Shown here: in pieces, positions 1 to 8,774 of the stretch | Layout: each line of letters begins with the position of its first letter | How positions within the stretch are numbered: position 1 is the first letter of the stretch | From: Nocardia lijiangensis NBRC 108240 | Lineage (GTDB): Bacteria > Actinomycetota > Actinomycetes > Mycobacteriales > Mycobacteriaceae | Length of the DNA stretch: 64,000 bases | Assembly: GCF_001613045.1 (NCBI RefSeq) | Contig: NZ_BDBP01000041.1 | Span: 21,698 to 85,697 of the forward strand | Direction of reading: 5' to 3' | Notes under the pieces: generated by a model | What the model was told of the DNA's origin: nothing | The model's database searches: none | Seen by the model: the letters and a program-made list of their open reading frames with translations, nothing else | Program-made: the position numbers and the translations under genes

Positions 1-743
1 GCGCCGTCGAGAGTGATCGTGCGGTCGTCGCGTCCCCACAGCAGCAGGGTCGGCGCCTTGATCTTGTGCAGGTTCTTCCACAGCGGGTCCATGCCGTTGC
101 GGGCGGCGAAAGCGGCGTTGTACCGGTGGTAGAACTCGATGTGACTGGGATCCAGGGACGCTTCGTAGCGCTCGCGGACGACTTCGGCGCCGAACTGCTT
201 GTGGTCGAACACCATTGTCCGGATGAAGGCGGCCATCTTCGTCTCGCTCGGGCCGCCGCCGTTGAAGTACCGGAACATCTCCTTCTGGCCCTCTGTCGGT
301 GTGGGCCCGAAAGGCAACCAGCCTCCGCCCGGCGCCATCAACACCAGGCCGGTGACGCGCTCGCGCTGTGTCTGCGCCATGGCGATGGCCGCCGCGCCGC
401 CCAGGCTGTTGCCGAGCAGATGGAAGGTGCCCACACCGAGCGCGTCGAGAGCTTGGAACAGCGCATCCATCGTGATCTCGGTGATGGATCGGTAGTCGAG
501 GTCGTCCTGCGTCGGCCGGTAGCTGCCGCCGAATCCCGGCTGATCAGGCAGCAGGATGCGAAAGTGCCGCGCCAGCGCGGGCAGGTTCTGGTGGTAGTTG
601 GCCAGGCTGGACGCGCCCGGTCCGCCTCCGTGCAACATTACCAAACACGGTCCGCTGCTGCCGACTTCGGCCACGGCGATTTCGCCGAGTGAGGTGGGCA
701 CGCGATGGTGCCGGATGTCGGCGTCGATAGTTTTCGTGATCAT
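1..743 (-). CDS. mhpC: meta-cleavage product hydrolase (MhpC-like), 3' end outside window
   Basis: Alpha/beta-hydrolase that would cleave the C-C bond of the ring-fission product of 2,3-dihydroxyphenylpropionate or a similar catechol. The complement reads from ATG at 743 for about 247 residues and runs off the left edge; the family is about 285 aa. Visible: oxyanion region HGGGPGASS near residue 40, nucleophile elbow GNSLGG near residue 110, and the acid-loop segment WGRDDRTITLDG at the edge. The catalytic His lies outside the window. AAGGAAAG sits just upstream of the ATG. It is the last leftward gene of the dioxygenase operon, 28 bp after the beta subunit. Exact substrate is inferred from mhpB nearby. 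Confidence 0.9.
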   Translation of the reverse strand, partial: MITKTIDADIRHHRVPTSLGEIAVAEVGSSGPCLVMLHGGGPGASSLANYHQNLPALARHFRILLPDQPGFGGSYRPTQDDLDYRSITEITMDALFQALDALGVGTFHLLGNSLGGAAAIAMAQTQRERVTGLVLMAPGGGWLPFGPTPTEGQKEMFRYFNGGGPSETKMAAFIRTMVFDHKQFGAEVVRERYEASLDPSHIEFYHRYNAAFAARNGMDPLWKNLHKIKAPTLLLWGRDDRTITLDG

Positions 744-771
744 CGTCTTTCCTTGGTGTGGAGTAGCCGAG

Positions 772-1350
772 TCAGAAGAAGGTCGAGATGTTCTTCGACT
801 GCAAGACGTTCTGGTCGAGGAGGATCGTTCGCCGGGCGACCTGGAATCGCCGCTCGGTACGGCGCAGCAGATCCGTGCGGGAACCGACGAAGACGTTCTC
901 GTCCCGTTCGAGGCGGTTGCGGTACACCAGGAATGCCGACCGCACCACCAGATCACGCTCGGTGGAACCAGGGGTGCGAGCCGGATCGACGTGGTGGACA
1001 ACGACATTGGACACCATGTGCCGGGTTCGGGATGGCGGATCCTCCGCCCACGCCATCCCGGAATCGAAACGACGGATACGCCAGGCGAGGCTCTCCTTTG
1101 TCTCGTCGTAGTACGCGGCCTCGCCCCGCGCGGCGATGGACAGCGCCTGCTGGCGTCGCAGCCGATTGGTTCGGGTCGGCATCCAGTACTCGAGGTCGTC
1201 GGCGAGCAGATCCAGCCAGTCTGCGTACCGGCCGTCATCGAGAAGTCCGGCTTCCCGGTAGTAGAACTGCTCGACTTCGAAATGCGTGTCGCGGTCCGCG
1301 GGCCGCTCAGACGGCGATGCGGTCGACTGTGGGGATTCGAAAGGGGTCAC
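772..1350 (-). CDS. aromatic ring-hydroxylating dioxygenase, beta subunit
   Basis: Small (structural) subunit of a Rieske non-haem iron dioxygenase, 192 aa, normal for the HcaF/BphA2 family. The N-terminal part (FEVEQFYYREAGLLDDG), the YADWLDLLADDLEYWMP segment and the C-terminal STFF end are typical. Start is a GTG with AAGGA about 10 nt upstream. It follows the reductase by 48 bp and precedes mhpC by 28 bp. Its position after the ferredoxin and reductase is unusual: most such operons place beta directly after alpha. The family assignment is secure; substrate is not readable from this subunit. Confidence 0.92.
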   Translation of the reverse strand: MTPFESPQSTASPSERPADRDTHFEVEQFYYREAGLLDDGRYADWLDLLADDLEYWMPTRTNRLRRQQALSIAARGEAAYYDETKESLAWRIRRFDSGMAWAEDPPSRTRHMVSNVVVHHVDPARTPGSTERDLVVRSAFLVYRNRLERDENVFVGSRTDLLRRTERRFQVARRTILLDQNVLQSKNISTFF

Positions 1351-1398
1351 GGTGCTTCGATCCTTCGGAGGCGAGTGATGGCAGGTGCCGCGTGCGCT

Positions 1399-2616
1399 TC
1401 AGCCGCGCAAGAGCTTGCGCAGGTCGACGGCCGGGTCGGCGAGCGATGCGGAATCGACGATCATCGAGCGGTCGATCATTCGCCGGGCGGCGCGGACGGC
1501 GATCGAGTCGTCGATCGCGACCGCGGCCACGATCGAATCGCCACGAAGACCGAAGACCGAGAAGGCTCTTCCCCCGAATGCGCCGCGGGTCACCGTGCGC
1601 TCCGCGTCCGACATCCGTCCTACCACTTCGACATGACGGTGATGACGATCGGTCCAGAACCAAGGGGCCATCGGGACCGGAGGCGCCGCGCCGAGAACTG
1701 TCGCGGCGGCACGCTGCCCGTCCAGTTGGGCTGCTTCCCAATGCTCGGCCCGCGGCACGTCGCGGCCGCGGCAACGAGCCGGGTCGCCGACCGCGAGCAC
1801 CGCGGGATTCGAGGTGACCTGACCGGAGTCGACGAGAAACCCGCGATCCACCTCGATCCCGGCGCCGAGGGCAAGACTCGTCTCGGGAACCATCCCCACG
1901 CCGAGCACCACGGCATCGACGACACGAGCCTGCGCATGCCCACCGATCCGGACCTCGATCCCGGAGGAGACTTCGGTGCAGGACACCACCGGGCCCGCGA
2001 CCGTGGTGATGCCACGGTCCGCGTGCAGCGCGTGCAGCCACGCAGCGACCTCCACACCGAGGGCCGCGGCGAGCGGCGGTGACGTGGGCTCGACCAGAAC
2101 CACCTTGCAGCCGAGTTCTACAGCGGCAGAGGCTACTTCGGCGCCGATGAGGCCAGCGCCCACGATGAGAACCGTGGAGCCCGAAACAAGCACCCGGCGA
2201 AGACGGTCGGCGTCGTCGGCGGTCCGCAATACGTGGACGCGTCGGCTGTCGACTCCGGCGATCGGCGGACGCGCCGCCTGCCCGCCGGTCGCGAGCACGA
2301 CCCGGTCGGCGGCCAGCAAGCGGCCGTCGCCCAACTCGACCTTGCCCTCGGCGGGCCGCAGCGCGGTCACCATGGACAGGTTGATCAGGCGCACCTCCTC
2401 GTCCTGATACCACCGCGGGGATCGAAGTGCGATCTGTTCGAAAGTTCTTTCGCCACAGAGGTATTCCTTGGACAACGGCGGCCGGTCGTAGGGGAACTCG
2501 CCCGCGTCGACGAGGGTGAGTTCTCCATCGAAACCCCCGGAGCGCAAGGCGCCAACGGTACTCACACCGGCGATGCCGCCACCGACGACTACCACACGAT
2601 CGATCGAGCCGGTCAT
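1399..2616 (-). CDS. ferredoxin--NAD(P)+ reductase of the ring-hydroxylating dioxygenase
   Basis: FAD-dependent reductase (HcaD/BphA4 type, 405 aa) that passes electrons from NADH to the Rieske ferredoxin. The chosen ATG at 2616 starts MTGSIDRVVVVGGGIAG, the first dinucleotide-binding fold. A second GxGxxG-like motif, VLIVGAGLIGAEVAS, lies near residue 145, and the FAD-binding AVGDPA motif near residue 270. The ATG overlaps the ferredoxin stop (ATGA), suggesting coupled translation. An upstream in-frame ATG at 2778 would read through the ferredoxin gene and is rejected. Confidence 0.92.
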   Translation of the reverse strand: MTGSIDRVVVVGGGIAGVSTVGALRSGGFDGELTLVDAGEFPYDRPPLSKEYLCGERTFEQIALRSPRWYQDEEVRLINLSMVTALRPAEGKVELGDGRLLAADRVVLATGGQAARPPIAGVDSRRVHVLRTADDADRLRRVLVSGSTVLIVGAGLIGAEVASAAVELGCKVVLVEPTSPPLAAALGVEVAAWLHALHADRGITTVAGPVVSCTEVSSGIEVRIGGHAQARVVDAVVLGVGMVPETSLALGAGIEVDRGFLVDSGQVTSNPAVLAVGDPARCRGRDVPRAEHWEAAQLDGQRAAATVLGAAPPVPMAPWFWTDRHHRHVEVVGRMSDAERTVTRGAFGGRAFSVFGLRGDSIVAAVAIDDSIAVRAARRMIDRSMIVDSASLADPAVDLRKLLRG

Positions 2617-2954
2617 GAGCCAGGCGCCTCGTTCGGAAACAGGAAAACCTCGCCATCGCGCACCTCGACCCGGTGCGGGCACACTCCCTTGGTGGCTGGA
2701 AGTCCGTCGACCGCGCCGGTTTCCAGACAGAACCTGCTCGCGTGCAACGGGCACTCGACGTGCCCGTCCTCGATCCACCCCTCGGCCAGCGATGCGTCGG
2801 CATGGGAGCAGGTGTCGTCCAGCGCCCAGACCGTGCCGTGCTCGTCACGCAGCAACGCGATGTCGTCGGCGGTGCCGGTAACGGACTTACCGACCGCGAT
2901 GCCGGCCCCGACGTCGATGTCCGCAAGGGCCGCCACTCGAATTCCCGCATTCAT
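2613..2954 (-). CDS. Rieske [2Fe-2S] ferredoxin of the dioxygenase
   Basis: 113-aa electron carrier between the reductase and the oxygenase (BphA3/HcaC family). Cluster ligands are visible as CSH near residue 49 and CPLH near residue 68 (C-x-H-x17-C-x2-H). Start ATG at 2954 overlaps the alpha-subunit stop (ATGA), and the stop overlaps the reductase start in the same way, so alpha, ferredoxin and reductase form one translationally coupled block. The upstream start at 2999 would overlap the alpha gene by 49 bp and add residues foreign to the family. Confidence 0.93.
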   Translation of the reverse strand: MNAGIRVAALADIDVGAGIAVGKSVTGTADDIALLRDEHGTVWALDDTCSHADASLAEGWIEDGHVECPLHASRFCLETGAVDGLPATKGVCPHRVEVRDGEVFLFPNEAPGS

Positions 2955-4342
2955 TCGGACACCTCGTGCCAGGCCGGTGTATTCATCAATTCCTGCCACC
3001 GCGCGTAGAAGGCGCGACCGGCGGCATCGCTGTAGAGTTCGCTCGTCCGGCCCGGGTAGCGGCCGTCATAACGCTCGGAGCCCATGCCCATCTGGTAGTT
3101 CAGCGCGACGCCGTTGGTGACGAAGCCGCGTGAAATGCTTTGGACTTCACTCCAGTTCTCGCCATCGTCCTGCTCGAAGATGCCGCTCGGCCCGAAGGTG
3201 CGCAAGTTGTACAGTCGCTGCGCCTCTCGCACGTCATCGGGCATGGATTTGTCCACGATGGTCCACGACCAGACCTCCATCTTGTCCGGCCCCTTCGGGT
3301 GCCAGACCCGAATCGACCCGTTCACCGGGAGGTAGGAGAAGTTGGGAAAAACGGTGGCGTGCCCGTTCGTGAGCGGCCCTTCGACACGCGCGTCACCGAG
3401 CCGGTCGCGCAACGCGGAATAGTCCATCCATTCGTGCACGGTGCGCGCGTCGAACCGATTCTTCGGGTGCACCGGGAATCCGGCACCGTGACCGTTCGGA
3501 TCGACGTATTGGCGCCCGGTGCGATGGATGATCTCGTCCTTGGGCGCCTTGCCTTCCGGCGAGAGCACCATCAGAGCCGACGCATGGCTCATGTTGACGT
3601 GATACCAGTCGGTGGCGAACTGCTCGGCTGCGAGCTTCCAATTCCCGTCGAGCACCCATTTGTGAACCCCACCGACCACCACGGTGCCCTCGGCGTCGTG
3701 GTCGAGCATCGCGTCCAGGTACCAGGCCATATCGCCGAGGTAGTCGACCAGCGCGGCCGCGTCGGGATTCCAGGTGCCGAAGATCAGGCCGTGATAGCTC
3801 TGCACGTGCGGCACCTCGACCAGCCCCCAGTCGTCCGGGTGGAACGAATCCGGATATCCGTCCCGGTTCGGAACGCTGATCAGGCGGCCCTCCAGATCGT
3901 AGGACCACCCGTGGTAACTACAGGTGAAACTGCGCGTCGTCCCGAAATCCGCGCGGCACACTCGTGCCCCTCGGTGCCGGCAGGAGTTCAGAAACGCGCG
4001 GATCTTTCCGCTCTTGTCGCGTGTGACGACGACCGGATCCGCACCCATGTAGGTGGCGAAGAAGTCACCCGGCTTGTGGAACTGATCGGTATGGGCGAGG
4101 AACAACCAGCTCGGCGCGAATACCCGCCGCATCTCCTGCTGGTACAGATCCTCGTGCGTGAAGATCGCGCGATCGAGCAAGCCGGTCTCGACGTCGACGA
4201 GACCGGATACGTCCAGGTTGCGGAACATCGGGGCCGGACGGCTCAGTGCGCCGCGGGGCGCTCGCCCGAGGGCGGTGCGTGAGAGTTCGCCCGCTCCGCC
4301 GCAAGCACCGGACGCGGCGGCGGGCCGGATGGTGGAGGTCAT
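2951..4342 (-). CDS. aromatic ring-hydroxylating dioxygenase, alpha subunit
   Basis: Catalytic subunit (463 aa from ATG 4342) inserting O2 into an aromatic ring to give a cis-dihydrodiol. The Rieske centre is CRH...CSYH (C-x-H-x17-C-x2-H), and the mononuclear iron site shows D-x2-H-x4-H in FATDWYHVNMSH. About 50 residues precede the conserved FRNLDVSGLVDVETGLL, so translation from ATG 4228 is possible, though neither site has a strong Shine-Dalgarno. First gene of the leftward operon, divergent from the MDR gene. The mhpB/mhpD context suggests a phenylpropionate/cinnamate-like substrate. A dihydrodiol dehydrogenase is not present in the window and may lie beyond the left edge. Confidence 0.92.
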   Translation of the reverse strand: MTSTIRPAAASGACGGAGELSRTALGRAPRGALSRPAPMFRNLDVSGLVDVETGLLDRAIFTHEDLYQQEMRRVFAPSWLFLAHTDQFHKPGDFFATYMGADPVVVTRDKSGKIRAFLNSCRHRGARVCRADFGTTRSFTCSYHGWSYDLEGRLISVPNRDGYPDSFHPDDWGLVEVPHVQSYHGLIFGTWNPDAAALVDYLGDMAWYLDAMLDHDAEGTVVVGGVHKWVLDGNWKLAAEQFATDWYHVNMSHASALMVLSPEGKAPKDEIIHRTGRQYVDPNGHGAGFPVHPKNRFDARTVHEWMDYSALRDRLGDARVEGPLTNGHATVFPNFSYLPVNGSIRVWHPKGPDKMEVWSWTIVDKSMPDDVREAQRLYNLRTFGPSGIFEQDDGENWSEVQSISRGFVTNGVALNYQMGMGSERYDGRYPGRTSELYSDAAGRAFYARWQELMNTPAWHEVSE

Positions 4343-4431
4343 GGTGTCAGACAAGCGCCTGCGAGCGCGCCGATCCATAGCGCGTTCCGCTGTAGGTAAC
4401 GCGTGCTGTGATCCGGCTCAGCTCACCGGGC
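4343..4431. promoter_or_regulatory. divergent promoter region of the aromatic catabolic locus
   Basis: Only about 90 bp separate the divergent starts of the dioxygenase alpha gene and the MDR gene. Both catabolic operons must therefore be driven from here. I see no clear operator palindrome or consensus -10/-35, so this is inferred from gene layout. Confidence 0.5.
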
Positions 4432-5433
4432 ATGGTGACGACCATGCTCGCTGCTACCGCAATCTCGCAGAGCGCCGACGACCCACTGTCCGGCCTCGTT
4501 CTCGGCGAAATTCCCGAACCCGAAGCCCCACCCGGATGGTCCGTTGTCCGCGTCGTCGCCTCCACACTGAACATGCATGATCTGTGGACGCTGCGCGGGA
4601 TCGGTCATCCGCCCGAACACCTGCCGATCGTGCTCGGCTGTGATGCCGCAGGCTACGACGAGTCTGGCAACGAAGTCCTGGTTTTTCCGGTGATCGCCGA
4701 CCCGGACGCCGGAATGGGTGACGAGACGCTCGACCCGAATCGCGCCCTGCTGTCCGAACGGCACAACGGTGCGTTCGCGGAGTATCTGACGGTCCCCACT
4801 CGCAACCTGATCCCCAAGCCCGACTGGCTGTCCTTCGACGAGGCGGCCTGCCTTCCGGTCGCGTGGACCACCGCCTACCGAATGTTGTTCACCCAAGCGC
4901 GAATCCAGGCGGGCGATCGTGTACTCGTGCAAGGCGCGGGCGGTGGCGTCGCCTCGGCCGCGATCATGCTGGCCGCCGCGGCGGGCGCCGTCGTCTACGC
5001 GACCAGTCGCAGCGAGGACAAACGACGTATGGCGCTGTCCTGGGGCGCACGCGCCGCGGTCGAACCTGGCGCGCGCCTGCCCGAACGAGTGGATGTCGTG
5101 ATCGAGACGGTGGGTGCGGCGACTTGGTCGCATTCGATGAAAGCGCTTCGGCCGGGCGGAGCCGTTGTCGTCGCGGGCGCGACCAGTGGAGCGAATCCAC
5201 CGGCCGAGCTCAACCGCATCTTCTACTTGCAGCAGCGGATCCTCGGTTCGACCGGATGCACCCGCGGTGAGCTGGTCTCGATGCTGCGAATGATGGACGC
5301 CACCGGTGTTCGACCGGTTATCGACCGGACGCTGCCACTCACCGAGATCCACAAGGGTTTTCAGCTCATGATCGACGGCGCGCTGACCGGGAAACTCGTC
5401 GTCCGTCCGGACCGGGAAGGAGCGGGTTCATGA
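4432..5433 (+). CDS. MDR-family (alcohol dehydrogenase / quinone oxidoreductase-like) oxidoreductase
   Basis: Medium-chain dehydrogenase/reductase of about 330 aa. N-terminal GroES-like domain (GCDAAGYDE near residue 70) and Rossmann domain with VLVQGAGGGVASAAIMLA near residue 170, followed by a TSR-x-x-DKR cofactor loop. No structural-zinc cysteine cluster is visible, so it belongs with the non-zinc or catalytic-zinc-poor branches. Start could be ATG 4432 or ATG 4444, the latter giving MLAATAIS; a GTG at 4408 seems too early. It overlaps mhpB by 4 bp. Its reaction in the aromatic pathway is unknown to me; side-chain or acyl-CoA chemistry is possible. Confidence 0.85.
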   Translation: MVTTMLAATAISQSADDPLSGLVLGEIPEPEAPPGWSVVRVVASTLNMHDLWTLRGIGHPPEHLPIVLGCDAAGYDESGNEVLVFPVIADPDAGMGDETLDPNRALLSERHNGAFAEYLTVPTRNLIPKPDWLSFDEAACLPVAWTTAYRMLFTQARIQAGDRVLVQGAGGGVASAAIMLAAAAGAVVYATSRSEDKRRMALSWGARAAVEPGARLPERVDVVIETVGAATWSHSMKALRPGGAVVVAGATSGANPPAELNRIFYLQQRILGSTGCTRGELVSMLRMMDATGVRPVIDRTLPLTEIHKGFQLMIDGALTGKLVVRPDREGAGS

Positions 5434-6377
5434 CCGCCGCGCTCGTGGGGCTGTCGCACTCACCCCTTGTCGGGAAGAACGATCCGGCCCCGGAGATCCT
5501 GCAGAGCGTCTACGCGGAAATCTCGGCCGCGCGCGCCTTCGTCGCCGAGTTCGCGCCCGATCTGGTTGTTCTCTACGCACCGGATCACTACAACGGGTTC
5601 TTCTACCGCCAGATGCCACCGTTCTGTCTGGGAACCGAGGCGTATTCGGTCGGCGACTTCGGCTCCAGAGTCGGCTCGCTCTCGGTCGACTCGGCCGCGG
5701 CGAAGCAGCTGGCGCGGGGCGTGCTGGCGCGCGGCATCGACCTGCCCATCTCTGCGCGTATGGCGGTGGATCACGGGTTCGTCCAGCCGCTGGAGATACT
5801 GTTCGGCGGGATGGACCGCGTTCCGGTCGTCCCCGTCTTCGTCAACGGCGTCGCCGCGCCGTTCGGTCCCCTGCACCGAATCCGCGCTCTCGGAACCGCT
5901 CTCGGAGCGGCCGCGCGGGAACTCGGCACGCGGGTTCTGTTCGTCGCATCCGGAGGGTTGTCCCACGACCCGCCGGTGCCCGTTCTGGAGAACGCGCCGC
6001 GACGCGTCGCTGACGCGCTCATCGAGGGCCATCCGCCGACGCCCGAACAGCGCGCCCGCAGCGAGCATCGAGTGTTGCAGGCGGGGTATTCCTACGCGGC
6101 GGGGTCGACCAGGATGATCCCGATCAATCCCCGGTGGGACAACCTCGTCCTCGATACCTTCGAACACGGCAAACTCACCGATATCGACGACTGGACGCCC
6201 GAGTGGATGGGCGCCGAGGGTGGCGGCTCCGCGCACGAGGTGCGCACGTGGGTCGCGGCATACGCCTCGCTGGCCGCGAGCGGGCCCTATCGGATGACAT
6301 CACGGTTCTACGTGCCCATTCCCGAGTGGATCGCCGGCTTCGCCATCACCACCGCCATCACCCAAGGATCACGATGA
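5430..6377 (+). CDS. mhpB: 2,3-dihydroxyphenylpropionate/2,3-dihydroxycinnamate 1,2-dioxygenase
   Basis: Class III (LigB-type) extradiol dioxygenase, 315 aa, the MhpB length. It would open the catechol ring of 2,3-dihydroxyphenylpropionate using Fe(II). Family signatures: SHSPLVGKND at the N-terminus, YAPDHYNGFFYR near residue 50, DHGFVQPLE near residue 115 and SGGLSHDPPVP near residue 175, supplying the conserved His residues. ATGA overlaps link it to the MDR gene upstream and to mhpD downstream. This gene is the best indicator of the pathway substrate. Confidence 0.93.
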   Translation: MTAALVGLSHSPLVGKNDPAPEILQSVYAEISAARAFVAEFAPDLVVLYAPDHYNGFFYRQMPPFCLGTEAYSVGDFGSRVGSLSVDSAAAKQLARGVLARGIDLPISARMAVDHGFVQPLEILFGGMDRVPVVPVFVNGVAAPFGPLHRIRALGTALGAAARELGTRVLFVASGGLSHDPPVPVLENAPRRVADALIEGHPPTPEQRARSEHRVLQAGYSYAAGSTRMIPINPRWDNLVLDTFEHGKLTDIDDWTPEWMGAEGGGSAHEVRTWVAAYASLAASGPYRMTSRFYVPIPEWIAGFAITTAITQGSR

Positions 6378-7195
6378 GAGCGACATCGACCATCACGCAC
6401 TCGCACCCGGCTGTCGAACAGGCCGCCGAAAGACTCCGCACCGCAGCCACTTCGGGTCACCCGTGCGCACCGGTTCGAGATCTCATCGGAAGCTCCGACA
6501 TCGAGCTCGCCTACGCGGTGCAGAGATTGCGGGTCGATCAGCGCGTTGCGGCAGGCGCCACTGTCACGGGCCGCAAGATCGGTCTCACCTCCCCGGCCGT
6601 CCAGCACCAGCTCGGCGTGGATCAGCCGGACTTCGGCGTGCTGTTCGACGACATGGACGTCTCCGCCTACGACGAAGTACCCAGCGACCGTTTGCTGCAA
6701 CCCAAGGCCGAAGCCGAAATCGCCTTCCTGCTCGCGGAAGACCTCGTCGACGGTGCGCTCGACCCGACACAAGTGCGCGGCGCCGTCGTCGGCGCGGCGG
6801 CCGCGCTGGAGATCGTCGACAGCCGCATCGCCGGCTGGGACATCACCATCACCGATACGGTCGCCGACAACGGTTCCAGCGGCCTCTACGTCCTCGCCGA
6901 TCGGTGGCTGCCACTCGACGAGCTCGAGCCACGGGAGGTGACGATGCGACTGTTCTCCGACGACTGCCTCGCCTCCGAAGGAACCGGAGCGGCCTGCCTC
7001 GGCGACCCGCTCGCCGCCCTCGTGTGGCTGGCCCGCACCGCGCGAAACCTCGGACAGCCGTTGCTTTCTGGGCAAGTCGTGCTCTCCGGGGCCCTCGGTC
7101 CGATGATTCCCGCGCCGCCCGGCGTCACCCTACGCGCCGAACTGTCCGGCCTGGGCCAAGTCAGCGCGAAATTCTCCCGGAAGGGACGGTCATGA
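6374..7195 (+). CDS. mhpD: 2-keto-4-pentenoate hydratase (copy 1)
   Basis: 273-aa hydratase of the fumarylacetoacetase superfamily, converting 2-hydroxypenta-2,4-dienoate to 4-hydroxy-2-oxovalerate. GRKIGLTSPAVQ near residue 67, the metal-binding PKAEAEIAF near residue 115 and LEIVDSRIAGWDITITDTV near residue 145 are diagnostic. ATG at 6374 overlaps the mhpB stop; its own stop overlaps the mhpF start. A second, clearly homologous copy lies at 21719-22531 in the opposite orientation. Confidence 0.93.
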   Translation: MRATSTITHSHPAVEQAAERLRTAATSGHPCAPVRDLIGSSDIELAYAVQRLRVDQRVAAGATVTGRKIGLTSPAVQHQLGVDQPDFGVLFDDMDVSAYDEVPSDRLLQPKAEAEIAFLLAEDLVDGALDPTQVRGAVVGAAAALEIVDSRIAGWDITITDTVADNGSSGLYVLADRWLPLDELEPREVTMRLFSDDCLASEGTGAACLGDPLAALVWLARTARNLGQPLLSGQVVLSGALGPMIPAPPGVTLRAELSGLGQVSAKFSRKGRS

Positions 7196-7812
7196 CCAAG
7201 ACGAAAGTCGCGATCATCGGCTCCGGCAATATCGGCACCGACCTGATGATCAAGGTGCTCCGGCACTCCGAAGTCCTCGAGATGGGCGCGATGGTCGGCA
7301 TCGATCCCGCATCCGATGGGCTGGCTCGCGCGGCGCGGATGAAGGTTCCCACCACCGCCGCAGGCGTCGAGGGGCTCATCGCCCTCGACGGATTCGCCGA
7401 CATCGATATTGTTTTCGACGCGACCTCGGCCCGGGCCCATGCGGTCAATGCCGCCGCGCTCACCCCGTACCGAAAGAAACTCGTCGATCTCACTCCAGCG
7501 GCGATCGGACCGTACGTCGTGCCGACGGTCAACCTCGACGAGCACCTCGGGGATCACGACGACAATGTCAACATGGTCACCTGCGGTGTGCAGGCGGCCA
7601 TCCCGATAGTGCACGCCGTCGCGCGGGTGACGCCGGTCGGCTACGCGGAGATCGTCGCCTCGATCGCCTCCCGATCGGCGGGCCCAGGGACCAGGGCGAA
7701 TTCCTGCTCTTCAGCGACCTCGAGGGCACCATCGCAACCGTCGCCGCGTTACGGCGCAACGATCACCAGCTGGAAGCCCTGGATCGTATCGCCGCCGACG
7801 GCCACACACTGA
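7192..7812 (+). pseudogene. mhpF: acetaldehyde dehydrogenase (acylating), truncated mhpF copy
   Basis: The first about 167 residues match an acylating acetaldehyde dehydrogenase: KVAIIGSGNIGTDLM at the N-terminus, the VNMVTCGVQAAIP motif with the catalytic Cys, and SIASRSAGPGTRAN. After GPGTRAN (about 7695) similarity to the intact copy at 20727-21722 stops abruptly and the frame runs on nonsensically to 7812. About half the enzyme, including the dimerisation domain, is missing, and no mhpE follows. A deletion or recombination joined this gene to unrelated DNA. Confidence 0.88.
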
Positions 7813-7910
7813 TGCACTCGGCCGACCCGACCGCGCGCGCCCACGGCTATCGCATTCACAACCGCGTGTTCCTGGCTAGACAGGTGGATTCTGGCGTCGA
7901 TTCCAGATGA
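7695..7910 (+). pseudogene. 3' fragment of an unidentified gene fused at the mhpF breakpoint
   Basis: Exactly where mhpF similarity ends, another frame opens that reads 71 codons with normal G/C-rich wobble bases and ends at TGA 7910. It begins GEFLLFSDLEGTIATVA and contains RNDHQLEALDRIAADGH. It has no start of its own and looks like the C-terminus of a different protein, brought in by the rearrangement. I do not recognise the family. Confidence 0.4.
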
Positions 7911-7991
7911 ATTTGAGCGTCACAGATGGGCTCGAGGGGCTCTGGATCCAGACGAAAATAGCGTCACTCGGGTGGTCCGGTGAGGCCCGGG

Positions 7992-8222
7992 TCAGTAGTC
8001 GGCTAGCGGCAGTTCGTCGCCGGGGTCGCCGCCAAGCAGGATTTGGAACCGTTCGAGGTGGCAGCACAGCTCGTCGAGGGTGAAGCCGGGAGCACCGACG
8101 GACTCGGTGAACGCGGCAGCGACTCCGGGGTCCGCGCGCTGGAAGAAGTCTTGGAGGAACCCGAGCATCTCCGCCAGCTCCGCGGCGTCGGAGGCGTCGA
8201 GGTGGAATGCGTTGTGCGCCAA
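7992..8222 (-). CDS. small hypothetical protein, 76 aa
   Basis: Short acidic helical protein (AHNAFHLDASDAAELAEML at the N-terminus, DELPLADY at the C-terminus). The only usable start is TTG 8222; the frame closes 15 codons further upstream. Codon use is G/C-biased at the third position, favouring real coding, but there is no clear Shine-Dalgarno. It could be the remainder of a longer gene. Function unknown. Confidence 0.4.
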   Translation of the reverse strand: MAHNAFHLDASDAAELAEMLGFLQDFFQRADPGVAAAFTESVGAPGFTLDELCCHLERFQILLGGDPGDELPLADY

Positions 8223-8372
8223 GGAGTCAACAATGCACCATATGTGTGCTTGGTTGCGGTGAGATCATCACGAACGCCTCTATTTTCGTCCACCAGCCCA
8301 TGTCGCCGCCGACGTCGTGCAATTTGTCGGCACGGATCCGACACCATCCCAAGGGTGGGTCGGAAGGCCGGA

Positions 8373-8774
8373 TCAGCGTCGGTGGCGTGTTTGTTGCTTG
8401 GCGTCGTAGATCCCGCGAGCCTGGTCGACCTCGCCGAGGTTCACCGACCACTCGGCCAGCGCGGCGAACAGCGGTGCCAGGCTGCGTCCCAGATCGCTGA
8501 TCTCGTATACGACCCGCGGTGGGACCTCGGCGAAGTAGGTGCGCTCGATCAGCCCGTCGCGTTCGAGTTGCCGCAATCGTTCGGTCAGCACCTTGGGAGT
8601 GATCGTGCCGATGCGCCGCTGCAGCTCGACAAAGCGGTGCGGCCCGTACTGGTGCAACACCCACAGGATCGGCGTTGTCCAACGGGAGAACACGACCTCG
8701 ACCACAGGAGCGATCGGGCACGCGTTCTCCGGAGCAACCGCATCCTGCGCGTCCCATACCGTGTTACTCGTCAC
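8373..8774 (-). CDS. HxlR-family transcriptional regulator
   Basis: 133-aa winged-helix regulator. ACPIAPVVEVVFSRWTTPIL near residue 18 is the HxlR N-terminal signature (Cys followed by the W-x3-IL core), then RFVELQRRIGTITPKVLTER (recognition helix) and DGLIERTYFAEVPPRVVYE (wing). GTG start with AGGGG upstream. Divergent from the NmrA-like oxidoreductase, which it probably controls; HxlR proteins often respond to electrophiles or redox state through the conserved Cys. Confidence 0.9.
   Translation of the reverse strand: MTSNTVWDAQDAVAPENACPIAPVVEVVFSRWTTPILWVLHQYGPHRFVELQRRIGTITPKVLTERLRQLERDGLIERTYFAEVPPRVVYEISDLGRSLAPLFAALAEWSVNLGEVDQARGIYDAKQQTRHRR

Noticed and set aside
66..2082. Long open frames on the plus strand across the dioxygenase/mhpC genes
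   Set aside because: Arg/His/Gly-rich shadow translations opposite clearly conserved minus-strand enzymes.
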